A DNA stretch of 64,000 bases, from the NCBI RefSeq assembly GCF_029854215.1, contig NZ_CP122961.1, positions 434,001-498,000 of the forward strand, given 5' to 3'. The stretch comes from Halomonas alkaliantarctica. GTDB taxonomy: Bacteria > Pseudomonadota > Gammaproteobacteria > Pseudomonadales > Halomonadaceae. This document shows, piece after piece, positions 44,431 through 53,576 of the stretch (positions within the stretch are counted from its first letter, which is position 1; every line of letters starts with the position of its first letter). Position numbers and translations under genes: made by a program. Under the pieces are notes generated by a model. The model was not told the origin of the DNA and did no database searches. It saw only the letters and a program-made list of their open reading frames with translations.

Positions 44431-44976
44431 ATGACGCGTTTTGAAATAAGCCAAACTGACGACACGCATGTGGTGCTAGGCAAGCTGACTAGCCCTTATG
44501 GGGTGAAAGGTTGGCTCAAGGTGTACTCCTACACTAGCCCAATGGACAGCATTCTTGAGTACCCGGAATGGTGGGTGCGCCAAGGTGAAACCCTGAAGCG
44601 CATTAGCATTGTTCAGGGACGTCGGCAGGGCAAAGGATTAGTGGTGCAGCTTGAAGGGGTCGATGACCGTAGTGCGGCGGAAGCATTAGCCCAGACGGAC
44701 ATTTTGATGCCCAAAGAGGCGCTGCCCGAGCTTTCCGACGATGAGTATTATTGGCATGAGCTTGAAGGCATGGCGGTCTTCACTCAGGCCGGCGAACGGC
44801 TAGGACGGGTAAGCTACCTGTTTGAAACCGGCGCCAACGATGTCATGGTGGTTCGCGGCGATTCTGAGTCAATCGACAAGCGCGAGCGACTGCTGCCATT
44901 TTTGCCAGACGACGTCATTATCGAAATCAGTTCCCAAGAGGGCCGCATGGTCGTCGACTGGGATCCTGAGTTTTGA
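44431..44976 (+). CDS. rimM: Ribosome maturation factor RimM
   Basis: 16S rRNA processing factor that binds S19. It begins [26 protein letters not shown], the RimM signature, and has a PRC-barrel C-terminal half ([37 protein letters not shown]). Length is 181 residues. It abuts trmD, which starts nearby or within the stop region. Confidence 0.95.
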   Translation: MTRFEISQTDDTHVVLGKLTSPYGVKGWLKVYSYTSPMDSILEYPEWWVRQGETLKRISIVQGRRQGKGLVVQLEGVDDRSAAEALAQTDILMPKEALPELSDDEYYWHELEGMAVFTQAGERLGRVSYLFETGANDVMVVRGDSESIDKRERLLPFLPDDVIIEISSQEGRMVVDWDPEF

Positions 44977-44984
44977 CCAAACTT

Positions 44985-45839
44985 ATGAACAGTTTGAGTA
45001 ATGATGCATCTACCGACTCACCAGAGCCGGATAGTGGCAACGCGCCGGAAACGGAGAGCGAAGCAGCAGCGCCTGCCATGTGGATTGGAGTAGTCTCGTT
45101 GTTTCCCGAGATGTTCGACGCGCTAACGCAACAAGGCGTGATCGGCAGAGCGGTAGAGAAACAGCGTATCGCGCTGGAGTTTTGGAATCCGCGGGATTAC
45201 GCCACTGACCGCCACCGCAGCGTCGATGACCGCCCCTATGGCGGTGGTCCAGGCATGTTGATGAAAGTCGACACCCTGCGCGCAGCGATCTTTGCAGCCC
45301 GGGAACGGGCGCAGAAAGCCACCGGCTTAGTGCCGACGGTGATCTACCTCTCGCCCCAGGGGCGTAAGCTGGATCAGCAGGGCGTTCAAGCACTGGCTTC
45401 CGCCGGGCCTTTAGTGGTCGTGGCAGGACGCTATGAAGGCATTGATGAACGCGTGGTGGAGAGTGACATCGATGAAGAGTGGTCGATTGGCGACTATGTG
45501 TTGAGCGGCGGTGAGCTGCCAGCAATGGTGCTAATCGATGCAGCGGCAAGGCTGATTCCCGGCGTGCTGGGCCATCAGGACTCCGCTGTCGAAGACTCGT
45601 TTAATGACGGTCTGTTAGACTGCCCGCACTATACCCGTCCAGAAGTTATTGACGGGCGCCAAGTGCCAGATGTGCTGTTAAGCGGTAATCATGCAGCCAT
45701 CAAGCGCTGGCGGTTAAAGCAGTCGCTAGGCCGTACATGGCAGCGTCGTCCGGATTTGTTGGAAGGGCGACCGTTAGACGCCGAACAGCGCAAGCTGTTG
45801 AACGAGTTTATCGAGGAACACGCTCTGTCCACTAAGTAG
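44985..45839 (+). CDS. trmD: tRNA (guanine-N1)-methyltransferase TrmD
   Basis: Knotted SPOUT methyltransferase that makes m1G37 in tRNAs. The core begins [15 protein letters not shown] and has [63 protein letters not shown] (trefoil knot). The core ATG is at 45078, but the frame is open back to 44973 with an acidic low-complexity stretch ([15 protein letters not shown]). ATG 44985 gives 284 residues; starting at 45078 gives 253, closer to usual TrmD. The true start is uncertain. Confidence 0.93.
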   Translation: MNSLSNDASTDSPEPDSGNAPETESEAAAPAMWIGVVSLFPEMFDALTQQGVIGRAVEKQRIALEFWNPRDYATDRHRSVDDRPYGGGPGMLMKVDTLRAAIFAARERAQKATGLVPTVIYLSPQGRKLDQQGVQALASAGPLVVVAGRYEGIDERVVESDIDEEWSIGDYVLSGGELPAMVLIDAAARLIPGVLGHQDSAVEDSFNDGLLDCPHYTRPEVIDGRQVPDVLLSGNHAAIKRWRLKQSLGRTWQRRPDLLEGRPLDAEQRKLLNEFIEEHALSTK

Positions 45840-46013
45840 CTTGTTTTCAGCTAGATGGTTCAGCTACTTAGGCCAGAGCGGCGGTGCAGGGCGAAAAAGC
45901 GCACCTGTGTCACCCATAACGACTCCCGTGTAGCTCGTTTCGAGCGCCGGGATCACGGCTTCCGCCACCCATGATTGAGCGGTCAAGCCAACACGTTATT
46001 CAGGAGTATGATG

Positions 46014-46370
46014 ATGAGCAGCAAAAGCAAAGTGATCCAGGCGATCGAATCTGAGCAAATGGGCAAGGAAATTCCTGCCTTTGCCCCCGGCGACACCATC
46101 GTCGTTCAGGTAAAAGTAAAAGAAGGTACTCGCGAGCGTCTGCAGGCGTTTGAAGGTGTGGTTATCGGTAAGCGTAACCGTGGCCTGAACTCCGCTTTCA
46201 CCGTGCGTAAAATTTCTCACGGCGTTGGCGTAGAGCGTACTTTCCAGACCTACAGCCCGCTGGTTGACTCGATTGAAGTCAAGCGTCGCGGTGACGTGCG
46301 TCAAGCCAAGCTTTACTACCTGCGCGAGCGCAGTGGTCGTTCTGCACGTATCAAGGAAAAGCTGGCGTAA
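46014..46370 (+). CDS. rplS: 50S ribosomal protein L19
   Basis: A 118-residue ribosomal protein ([15 protein letters not shown], then [18 protein letters not shown] and the C-terminal [27 protein letters not shown]). Three consecutive ATG codons at 46008-46016 follow AGGAG (46002-46006); the third, 7 bases after the site, is used here. The frame extends upstream without support. Confidence 0.96.
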   Translation: MSSKSKVIQAIESEQMGKEIPAFAPGDTIVVQVKVKEGTRERLQAFEGVVIGKRNRGLNSAFTVRKISHGVGVERTFQTYSPLVDSIEVKRRGDVRQAKLYYLRERSGRSARIKEKLA

Positions 46371-46429
46371 ACGCCACTGTTCCTCAGGCGCACGCTGCTT
46401 TTTGATGCGCGTTGCGCCTGGATACCAAG

Positions 46430-46461
46430 ACCCCGTCACCGCTTTGCGGGGCGGGGTTTTG
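46430..46461 (+). terminator. Intrinsic terminator after rplS
   Basis: ACCCCG pairs with CGGGGT around an inner CCGC/GCGG pair, followed by TTTTG. It separates the ribosomal operon from xerD. Confidence 0.75.
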
Positions 46462-46501
46462 TTTATGTCGCTCCATAAAAGCGGCTGGAGGTGACTAACG
46501 T

Positions 46502-47383
46502 ATGAGCGTTATCGATGCATTTTTAGATGCTCTCTGGCTTGAGCAGGGCGCCAGCGATCATACGTTAGCCGCCTATCGGCGTGATTTAACCGCCTGGCAA
46601 CGTCATCTGGAGAGCCACGGTGAAGCCCTCTTGGCGCCGCCGCCCGAGCGTCTAAGTGAGTGGCTGGCCAGCCGCCGAGAGGAAGGCTATCAACTGCGCA
46701 GCAATGCCCGGCTGCTGTCGACGCTGCGCAGCTTCTACCGCTGGGGGCGCCTTAATAACCAAGTAACGAGTGACCCGCTCACCGACATCAAGCTGCCGCG
46801 TGTCATACCCGGCTTGCCTAATACGTTGGAAGAGGACGAGGTAGAGCGCCTGCTGTTAGCGCCCGATACCGATACGCCGCTAGGCGTCCGTGACCGTGCC
46901 ATGCTGGAGCTGCTTTACGCTTGCGGTTTGCGGGTGTCGGAGCTGGTTGGGCTCACCGGCGATGCGGTCAACCTGCGCCAAAACGTGGTGCGGGTGCGCG
47001 GTAAAGGCGATAAAGACCGCCTGGTACCCATGGGTGAAGAGGCGGCAGATTGGCTGGCGCACTATATGCAGACCGCACGGCTGGCGCTGATGAGCGACCC
47101 AACACGCCCGGCGCTGTTTCCCGGGCGGGGCGACAAAGCCATGACCCGGCAAACGTTTTGGCACCGGATTAAGGTGCATGCAATAACGGCAGGGATTACC
47201 CGCCCACTGTCGCCACATACGCTTCGCCATGCATTTGCCACCCATTTATTGAATCATGGGGCCAATTTGCGGGTCGTACAGCTGCTGCTAGGTCATAGTG
47301 ATCTATCGACGACCCAAATTTATACCCATGTAGCCCAGGCCCGCCTGGAAAGCCTACATGCCGAACATCACCCACGAGGTTAA
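46502..47383 (+). CDS. xerD: Site-specific tyrosine recombinase XerD
   Basis: Works with XerC at dif to resolve chromosome dimers. It has an N-terminal SAM-like domain (LEQGASDHTLAAYRRDL) and a catalytic domain with R (YACGLRVSELVGL), K (RGKGDKDR), HxxR (PHTLRHAFATHLL), H (LLGHSDLSTTQ) and Tyr (IYTHVAQ). Length is 293 residues. GGAGGTGA precedes the ATG. The following dsbC matches the E. coli xerD-dsbC order. Confidence 0.93.
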   Translation: MSVIDAFLDALWLEQGASDHTLAAYRRDLTAWQRHLESHGEALLAPPPERLSEWLASRREEGYQLRSNARLLSTLRSFYRWGRLNNQVTSDPLTDIKLPRVIPGLPNTLEEDEVERLLLAPDTDTPLGVRDRAMLELLYACGLRVSELVGLTGDAVNLRQNVVRVRGKGDKDRLVPMGEEAADWLAHYMQTARLALMSDPTRPALFPGRGDKAMTRQTFWHRIKVHAITAGITRPLSPHTLRHAFATHLLNHGANLRVVQLLLGHSDLSTTQIYTHVAQARLESLHAEHHPRG

Positions 47384-47390
47384 ATTGAAG

Positions 47391-48161
47391 ATGCGTCAAC
47401 GCCGTTTTGTAACTCTACCTTTACTAACATCTTCCTCGATGCTGGCGTGTTTGCTAACTGCCAGCCTGTTACCTTCCGCTGCCCAGGCTGACGACGTGGC
47501 AGATCGACTGGCTGAATCACTGAGCGTCAATGGCCAATCGATGCCCGTGGAAGAGGTCACCGAAACACCGATGGGTGGCGTTTATCATGTTCGGTTGGAG
47601 AGCGGCGAATCGTTTTATACCAATGCAGACGGTAGCCACTTCCTGGTCGGTGACCTGTATGAAAATGCGCCCGATGGGTTGGTCAATTTGACCGAGCAAG
47701 AGCAGAACCAAGCGCGTGCCGATGCGCTAGCGGCGGTGCCCGACAGTGAGCTGGTGGTCTTCCGCGGTGCCGACGAGCCAAAAGCAACAGTGACGGTATT
47801 TACCGACCCAACGTGCCCCTATTGCGCGCGGTTACATGACACTATTCCCGAATTGAATGAGCGTGGCATCGCAGTACACTATATGGCGTTTCCCCGTGCG
47901 GGCATGGGAAGCCAAGCTGCCACAACGCTGCAGCAAGTGTGGTGTTCGGACAATCGCAGCGAAGCAATGACCCAAGCCAAAGAGGGCCAGACTATTTCCA
48001 GCTCGGCAACTTGCGACAACCCGGTGGCGGGTCAGTATGATCTGGGCAAAGCATTGGGCGTACAGGGCACGCCAGCGATTATTTTGCCCAATGGGCAGCT
48101 AGTGCCGGGATTTGTGCCCCCCGAGCGGCTCTCCGCCATGTTAGGCTTGAGCGACGATTGA
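47391..48161 (+). CDS. dsbC: Periplasmic disulfide isomerase DsbC
   Basis: Disulfide isomerase with a thioredoxin fold. The signal peptide is clear (MLACLLTASLLPSAAQA, mature end at DDVADRL), then an N-terminal dimerisation domain and the active site DPTCPYCARLHD. C-terminal cis-Pro segment GVQGTPAIILPNGQLVPGFVPPERL is present. Length is 256 residues from ATG 47391; a TTG at 47385, better placed after the GAGG site, would add two residues. It follows xerD by 7 bases. Confidence 0.92.
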   Translation: MRQRRFVTLPLLTSSSMLACLLTASLLPSAAQADDVADRLAESLSVNGQSMPVEEVTETPMGGVYHVRLESGESFYTNADGSHFLVGDLYENAPDGLVNLTEQEQNQARADALAAVPDSELVVFRGADEPKATVTVFTDPTCPYCARLHDTIPELNERGIAVHYMAFPRAGMGSQAATTLQQVWCSDNRSEAMTQAKEGQTISSSATCDNPVAGQYDLGKALGVQGTPAIILPNGQLVPGFVPPERLSAMLGLSDD

Positions 48162-48173
48162 CATAAGCAATAA

Positions 48174-48193
48174 TGCCGTTTGAATAAACGGCA
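48174..48193 (+). terminator. Hairpin after dsbC
   Basis: TGCCGTTT (48174-48181) pairs exactly with AAACGGCA (48186-48193) across the loop GAAT. No T-run follows; it may attenuate read-through into hom. Confidence 0.45.
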
Positions 48194-48259
48194 CATTATG
48201 CTGAGACACTGATTTACGAGGCGGCGCCTGCGGGAGCCCAAAACAAAAGGGGAAGTATT

Positions 48260-49576
48260 TTGAAACCGGTAAGAGTAGGTATTTGTGGTCTAGGCACTGT
48301 CGGTGGCGGCACCTTTAACGTATTGACTCGCAACGCTGATGATATTTCGCGTCGTGCTGGCCGCCCTATTGTGATTGAGCAGGTTGCTCACCGCAGTATT
48401 CATCCTGACTGCGATATTACCGGCATCAATGCCACCTCTGATGTGTTTGAAGTCGCGACCAATCCCAATGTGGATGTCCTGGTGGAGCTTATTGGCGGTT
48501 ACGATATCGCCCGCGAGCTGGTGCTGACGGCAATCGCCAACGGCAAGCACGTGGTCACCGCCAACAAAGCGCTGATTGCGGTGCACGGCAACGAAATCTT
48601 CAAGGCTGCTCATGAAAAGGGCGTTATCGTGGCCTTTGAAGCCGCGGTGGCAGGCGGTATTCCGGTGATCAAATCGCTGCGCGAAGGCCTGGGTGCCAAC
48701 CGCATCGAATGGGTGGCAGGCATTATCAACGGCACCGGCAACTATATCCTTACCCATATGCGCGATGAAGGCCGCGCCTTTGAAGACGTGCTCGCGGAAG
48801 CTCAGGCGCTTGGCTATGCCGAATCTGATCCCACCTTTGATGTGGAGGGCATCGATGCCGCGCACAAACTGACGATTTTAGCCTCGATTGCCTACGGGGT
48901 GCCGCTCCAGTTCGAGAAAGCCTTTACCGAAGGTATCTCGCGGATTACCGCGGAAGACGTCGAGCAGGCCGACAATCTAGGCTATGTGATCAAGCACCTG
49001 GGTATCTCCAAGCGCACCGATCAAGGCCTGGAATTGCGGGTTCACCCCACGCTGATTCCTAAAGAGCGCCTGCTGGCCAATGTTCACGGCGTCAAAAATG
49101 CCATCGCGGTCATGGGCGACGCGGTTGGACCCACGCTCTATTACGGTGCCGGAGCGGGTGCCGAGCCCACCGCGTCAGCAGTGGTAGCCGATCTGCTCGA
49201 CGTGGCACGGGATATCTCCACCGAGCACCGCTACCGGGTGCCCTACCTAGCCTTCAGTGGCATCGACGAAGATGTCAGCCAACTGCCCATCATGCCAATG
49301 GAAGATATCATCACGGCCTACTACCTGCGCCTGCTGGCGGTGGATCGCCCCGGCGTGTTGGCGCGGGTGGCCACGATTCTATCTGAGCAGGGCATCTCGA
49401 TTGAGGCACTGATTCAGAAAGAGGCGACCGAAGGCGAATTGGTGCCGATCATTCTGCTGACCCACCGCACCAAAGAGAAGCAGATGAACGCAGCGATTCG
49501 TGAAATCGAATCCATGGCCGATATTGCGGGCCCCGTCACGCGTATTCGCGTGGAAAGCTTGAGTGAAGGGGAGTAA
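48260..49576 (+). CDS. hom: Homoserine dehydrogenase
   Basis: Converts aspartate semialdehyde to homoserine in threonine and methionine synthesis. It has the N-terminal nucleotide motif VGICGLGTVGGGTFNVL, the segment GIINGTGNYILTHM with the catalytic region around SDPTFDVEGIDAAHK, and a C-terminal ACT domain (RLLAVDRPGVLARVATILSEQGISIEALIQKE) for feedback control. Length is 438 residues. The start is TTG with AAGGGGAAG upstream. thrC follows after a few bases, as in Pseudomonas. Confidence 0.96.
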   Translation: MKPVRVGICGLGTVGGGTFNVLTRNADDISRRAGRPIVIEQVAHRSIHPDCDITGINATSDVFEVATNPNVDVLVELIGGYDIARELVLTAIANGKHVVTANKALIAVHGNEIFKAAHEKGVIVAFEAAVAGGIPVIKSLREGLGANRIEWVAGIINGTGNYILTHMRDEGRAFEDVLAEAQALGYAESDPTFDVEGIDAAHKLTILASIAYGVPLQFEKAFTEGISRITAEDVEQADNLGYVIKHLGISKRTDQGLELRVHPTLIPKERLLANVHGVKNAIAVMGDAVGPTLYYGAGAGAEPTASAVVADLLDVARDISTEHRYRVPYLAFSGIDEDVSQLPIMPMEDIITAYYLRLLAVDRPGVLARVATILSEQGISIEALIQKEATEGELVPIILLTHRTKEKQMNAAIREIESMADIAGPVTRIRVESLSEGE

Positions 49577-49582
49577 GCCTTG

Positions 49583-50971
49583 ATGCGCTATATCAGCACG
49601 CGCGGGCAGGCGCCCGCGCTCTCCTTTGAAGAAGTGGTGCTCACCGGTATGGCCAGCGACGGCGGCCTCTATGTGCCGGAAACACTGCCGGAGTTTTCCC
49701 GCGAAGAGCTTGCCGATATGGCCGGGCTCTCCTACGCGGAGATCGCCTTTAGGGTGATGAAGCCGTTTGTGAACGGTGAGATCGACGACGCTACCTTCCG
49801 CAGCATCGTCACCGAGGCCTACGCGACCTTTAATCACGACGCCGTGCTGCCCCTTAAACAGCTGGATGCCAATCACTTTCTGCTTGAGCAGTTTCACGGC
49901 CCGACGCTGGCATTTAAAGACGTAGCGCTACAGCTGCTCGGCCGCCTGCTCGATCACTTCCTGAAAAAGCGTGGCGAGCGCGCGGTGATCATGGGCGCCA
50001 CCTCGGGCGATACTGGCTCGGCGGCGATTGAAGGCTGTCGCCACTGTGACAACCTGGATATCTTTATCCTGCACCCGCACAACCGGGTCTCGGAAGTACA
50101 GCGCCGTCAAATGACCTCGGTACTGGCCAACAACGTCTTTAACATTGCCATTGAAGGTAATTTCGACGACGCCCAGGCGATGGTCAAAGCCAGCTTTGCT
50201 GACCAGTCGTTCCTCAACGGTACGCGTTTGGTCGCAGTAAACTCGATCAACTGGGCGCGCATTATGGCGCAGATCGTTTACTACATTGCCTCCGGCGTCG
50301 CCCTGGGGGCACCGCACCGTGAAGTGAGCTTCTGCGTTCCATCGGCCAATTTTGGTAACGTGTTTGCGGGCTACATGGCCTACAAAATGGGTCTGCCGGT
50401 GAAGCAGTTCATCATCGCCACCAACGCCAACGACATTCTGCACCGCACGTTGACCGACAACGACTTCTCGAAAAAAGAGCTGGCGGCTACTTTGGCGCCC
50501 TCCATGGATATCGTGGTGTCGTCGAATTTTGAACGCCTGCTGTTTGACGCCTATGATCGCGACGGTTTGGCCGTAGCAGCACTGCTTGAGCGCTTCCAGC
50601 AGGAGCCCACGGCCTTGGCCGATGCGCCGCTGGCCAAGCTGCGCGAGAAGTTTTCCAGCTACAGCGTGGACGATGCGACGATTCTGGAAGTGATCCGTGA
50701 CGCCCATAAGCGCACTGGTGAAATGCTCGACCCGCACACCGCTACCGGCTATCGCGCCGCCGAGCGTGCCCGCGCTGACCAGTCAACGCCTATGATTACC
50801 CTCGCCACTGCACACCCGGCTAAATTCGCCGAAGCCGTGGTGAAAGCAGGCTTCTTAGGTGTACCACTGCCGCCGCATATGGAAGACCTGATTGAACGCG
50901 AAGAGCGCTACACGGTGCTCCCTGCGGAACTTGTCGCCGTGCAGCAGTACGTTGCGGAAAACCGGCGTTGA
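49583..50971 (+). CDS. thrC: Threonine synthase
   Basis: PLP enzyme making threonine from phosphohomoserine. It has MRYISTRGQAPALSFEEVVL at the N-terminus, the PLP lysine in FHGPTLAFKDVALQLLG, and GATSGDTGSAAIEGC. Length is 462 residues, the long proteobacterial form. ATG 49583 follows GGGGAG by about 9 bases; the TTG at 49580 is unnecessary. Forms a unit with hom. Confidence 0.96.
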   Translation: MRYISTRGQAPALSFEEVVLTGMASDGGLYVPETLPEFSREELADMAGLSYAEIAFRVMKPFVNGEIDDATFRSIVTEAYATFNHDAVLPLKQLDANHFLLEQFHGPTLAFKDVALQLLGRLLDHFLKKRGERAVIMGATSGDTGSAAIEGCRHCDNLDIFILHPHNRVSEVQRRQMTSVLANNVFNIAIEGNFDDAQAMVKASFADQSFLNGTRLVAVNSINWARIMAQIVYYIASGVALGAPHREVSFCVPSANFGNVFAGYMAYKMGLPVKQFIIATNANDILHRTLTDNDFSKKELAATLAPSMDIVVSSNFERLLFDAYDRDGLAVAALLERFQQEPTALADAPLAKLREKFSSYSVDDATILEVIRDAHKRTGEMLDPHTATGYRAAERARADQSTPMITLATAHPAKFAEAVVKAGFLGVPLPPHMEDLIEREERYTVLPAELVAVQQYVAENRR

Positions 50972-51005
50972 GGCCTAGAGCTTTGTGGCGTGATTTGAGA
51001 CATAC

Positions 51006-52823
51006 ATGAGCGATCTACCCCATAGCACCCTGGCCTCTGGTACGCTGTCTTCAAGTACAACCAGGCCGCGTTTAGAGCCTCGCCCAGTTGACGAGGCGCT
51101 TTATGCCCGTGCCCAGGCGGAGGGCCTAAGCGAGCTGCAGGCGCGGTTGCTGGCCTCGCGCTTACCCGGCTACAGCGGTGAGCTGCTACCATTAATCTCG
51201 CCCAGCCTGCGCTATCTGGCCCACCCGGAGAAGCTTGCTGACGGTCGCCACGCCGCTGAGCGTATCGCCCAGGCGGTGGCAGAAGGCGAAGCCATCGGTA
51301 TCCTCACCGACTACGATGTGGATGGCATTACCTCCCATGTGGTGATCCGGCGCACGCTGGTGGAGCTGTTTGGGGTGCCGGAAAGCAAGCTGCACAGTCT
51401 GATCGGCCATCGTATTCACGACGGCTACGGGATTAGCCTGCCGCTGGTAGAGCGCACCCTTGCGCAAAAGCCGTTTCCCACTCTGGTGATTACCGCCGAT
51501 TGCGGCAGCTCCGATGAGCCGCGTATCGCGCGTTTAAAAGCGGCGGGTATCGACGTGGTCGTTAGCGACCACCACGCCCTGCCCATCGAGGGGCCGCCAT
51601 CCTCTGCCTATGCCTGTGTAAACCCTACTCGCTCGGACTGTGAATACCCCGACAAAACCATCGCTGGCTGTATGGTGGCATGGCTGCTGATGTCTCTGGC
51701 TCGCGGTGTGTTGATTGAGTGGGGGGCGCTATCAGAGTCGACGCCCAAGCTGTCGCCCTGGCTCTCATACGTAGCGCTGGGCACGGTAGCGGATTGTGTC
51801 TCCTTAGGCGGCAGCCCCGCCAACCGCGCGGTGGTCAATCAAGGGTTAAAACTGATCAATCGTATGGATGCGGCGTGCTGGCGCGCCATGGCCACGCGCT
51901 TAGGTGCTGACAGCGTACCGTTTAACGCCGAGACGTTAGCGTTTCAGATGGGGCCGCGCATCAATGCTCGCTCGCGGCTGGACGACCCCTACGCGGCGCT
52001 ACACTTTATGCTGGCCGAGAACGATGGAGTCGCCAATCGTCAGCTTGATGTGCTGGATCAGGATAACCAGTCTCGCAAAGCGATTGAGGCCGATATGGCC
52101 GCCGAGGCGCGCACTCTGGCGGTAAGTGCGTTAACCGCTGATGAGCCCGCCGTGGTGGTGCTACTTGAAGATGGCCACCCTGGCGTACAGGGTATCGTTG
52201 CCTCGCGGTTGGTTCAGGCCTACGGGCGCCCGGCGCTGGTGTTAACACAAGCATCAGCACCGGGCATGCTAACCGGCTCCGGCCGCTCTATCGATGGGCT
52301 ACATCTGCGCGATGCCCTACAGCGCACTTTTGAGCTTGCTCCCCAGGCGTTACCACGCTTTGGCGGCCATAGTGGCGCGGCAGGGGTGGGCGTGCCACGT
52401 GATCAGCTTGATGCCTTTAAAACGGCTTTCTTGCAGGCAGTGGGCGAGCAGTTAGAGGGACGAACGCTCTATCCGCGCCTTTGGACGGATGGCGAGCTCT
52501 CCACTGCACAGCTTTCGCTAACCACTCTGCAAGAAATTGAAACGCTCGGCCCCTATGGGCGTGAATTCGACCCGCCGCTGTTTGAAGGGCGTTTTATCGT
52601 CGAGGCGCTGCGCCCGGTGGGTGCCGATGGCGCGCATCTTATGTTAGAGCTTTCCACTGGCCCGGTGACCTGCAAAGCGATCTGGTTTCGCGCTCTAACG
52701 CCGGGTGAACTGCCTGGATTTAACGTGGGCGATACGCTGCACTGTGCTTACAAACTTAACCGCAACCGCTGGCGTGGCCGCGAGACGCTGCAATTGATGG
52801 TCGAACACGCCAGCCCAATTTAA
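51006..52823 (+). CDS. recJ: Single-strand DNA-specific exonuclease RecJ
   Basis: 5'-3' exonuclease of the DHH family used in RecF-type recombination and mismatch repair. Motifs are TDYDVDGITSHVV, ITADCGSSDEPR, VVVSDHHALP and GTVADCVSLGG in the DHH part, with the DHHA1 domain GRSIDGLHLRDAL and RFGGHSGAAGVGV. Length is 605 residues. The start at 51006 (MSDLPHSTLAS) has only a weak site. In E. coli recJ is directly followed by prfB; here about 10.8 kb separates them. Confidence 0.94.
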   Translation: MSDLPHSTLASGTLSSSTTRPRLEPRPVDEALYARAQAEGLSELQARLLASRLPGYSGELLPLISPSLRYLAHPEKLADGRHAAERIAQAVAEGEAIGILTDYDVDGITSHVVIRRTLVELFGVPESKLHSLIGHRIHDGYGISLPLVERTLAQKPFPTLVITADCGSSDEPRIARLKAAGIDVVVSDHHALPIEGPPSSAYACVNPTRSDCEYPDKTIAGCMVAWLLMSLARGVLIEWGALSESTPKLSPWLSYVALGTVADCVSLGGSPANRAVVNQGLKLINRMDAACWRAMATRLGADSVPFNAETLAFQMGPRINARSRLDDPYAALHFMLAENDGVANRQLDVLDQDNQSRKAIEADMAAEARTLAVSALTADEPAVVVLLEDGHPGVQGIVASRLVQAYGRPALVLTQASAPGMLTGSGRSIDGLHLRDALQRTFELAPQALPRFGGHSGAAGVGVPRDQLDAFKTAFLQAVGEQLEGRTLYPRLWTDGELSTAQLSLTTLQEIETLGPYGREFDPPLFEGRFIVEALRPVGADGAHLMLELSTGPVTCKAIWFRALTPGELPGFNVGDTLHCAYKLNRNRWRGRETLQLMVEHASPI

Positions 52824-52868
52824 GCGTTATATCGCATACTCTACTAACAGTTTAAGTAAGGACGCCCT

Positions 52869-53498
52869 ATGCGCGTGGAAGATTTACCCAAGGATCAACA
52901 TCGTCCCTATGAGGATGTGATGGCGATGCTGCTGGGCACGTTCTTTGTCGCGCTGGGAGTGACCTTTTACACCCATGCGGTGCTATTGACCGGCAGTACA
53001 GCAGGCTTGGCGCTGCTGTTAAGCTATATGACCAGCAGCGTTACCGGCTGGGGCTTTGGGGTGTACTTTTTTGCTATTAATCTGCCGTTTTACTATTTGG
53101 CGGTGAAGCGGATGGGCTGGAGCTTTACCCTTCGCACCTTCGCCGCCATAGGCTTGGTATCGCTATTTTCGGAGCTAACCCAAGGCTGGGTGCAGTTTGC
53201 CAGCGTGCCCTCAATCTACGCCGCCTTAATGGGCGGGGCGCTGATGGGTATCGGTATGCTGATGCTGTTTCGCCACCGCACGAGCCTTGGCGGTATCAAT
53301 ATTCTCGCGCTTTACTTGCAGGATAAACACGGCTTTCGTGCAGGTTACGTTCAACTGGCGATTGATGGCGTTATCCTGCTGATCGCGCTGACCCAACTAC
53401 CACTGGATCGTGTGGGCTACTCGGTGCTGGGCGCGCTGACACTCAACCTGATAATCGCCCTGAACCATAAGCCAGGGCGCTATATTGGCGTGAGCTAA
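52869..53498 (+). CDS. YitT-family membrane protein
   Basis: A 209-residue membrane protein with about five to six hydrophobic helices (LLGTFFVALGVTFYTHAVLL; GFGVYFFAINLPFYYLAVKRMG). It has the glycine-rich YitT segment RHRTSLGGINILALYLQDKHGFRAGYVQL. The C-terminal DUF2179 domain of the longer Bacillus YitT proteins is absent. AAGGA precedes the ATG. Function unknown. It is convergent with copA. Confidence 0.82.
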   Translation: MRVEDLPKDQHRPYEDVMAMLLGTFFVALGVTFYTHAVLLTGSTAGLALLLSYMTSSVTGWGFGVYFFAINLPFYYLAVKRMGWSFTLRTFAAIGLVSLFSELTQGWVQFASVPSIYAALMGGALMGIGMLMLFRHRTSLGGINILALYLQDKHGFRAGYVQLAIDGVILLIALTQLPLDRVGYSVLGALTLNLIIALNHKPGRYIGVS

Positions 53499-53504
53499 AA
53501 ACGT

Positions 53505-53576
53505 TTAGCCAAGCCAGAACCACCATACAATCAGTGCGATAAGCCCCAGCCCTGCCAAGTTGATCAATAAGCTCAT
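53505..53576 (-). CDS. Small hydrophobic peptide coupled to copA (23 residues)
   Basis: Reads [19 protein letters not shown] then FWLG and stop: a single membrane helix. The ATG overlaps the copA stop (ATGA), and AGGAGG lies 7 bases upstream inside the last copA codons, so translation coupling is likely. From memory, the sequence resembles the N-terminal anchor of a cupredoxin-domain protein often encoded after copA in marine gammaproteobacteria, but the cupredoxin part is missing because the convergent yitT gene ends here. It could be a truncated remnant or a small CopA-associated peptide. Confidence 0.6.
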   Translation of the reverse strand: MSLLINLAGLGLIALIVWWFWLG

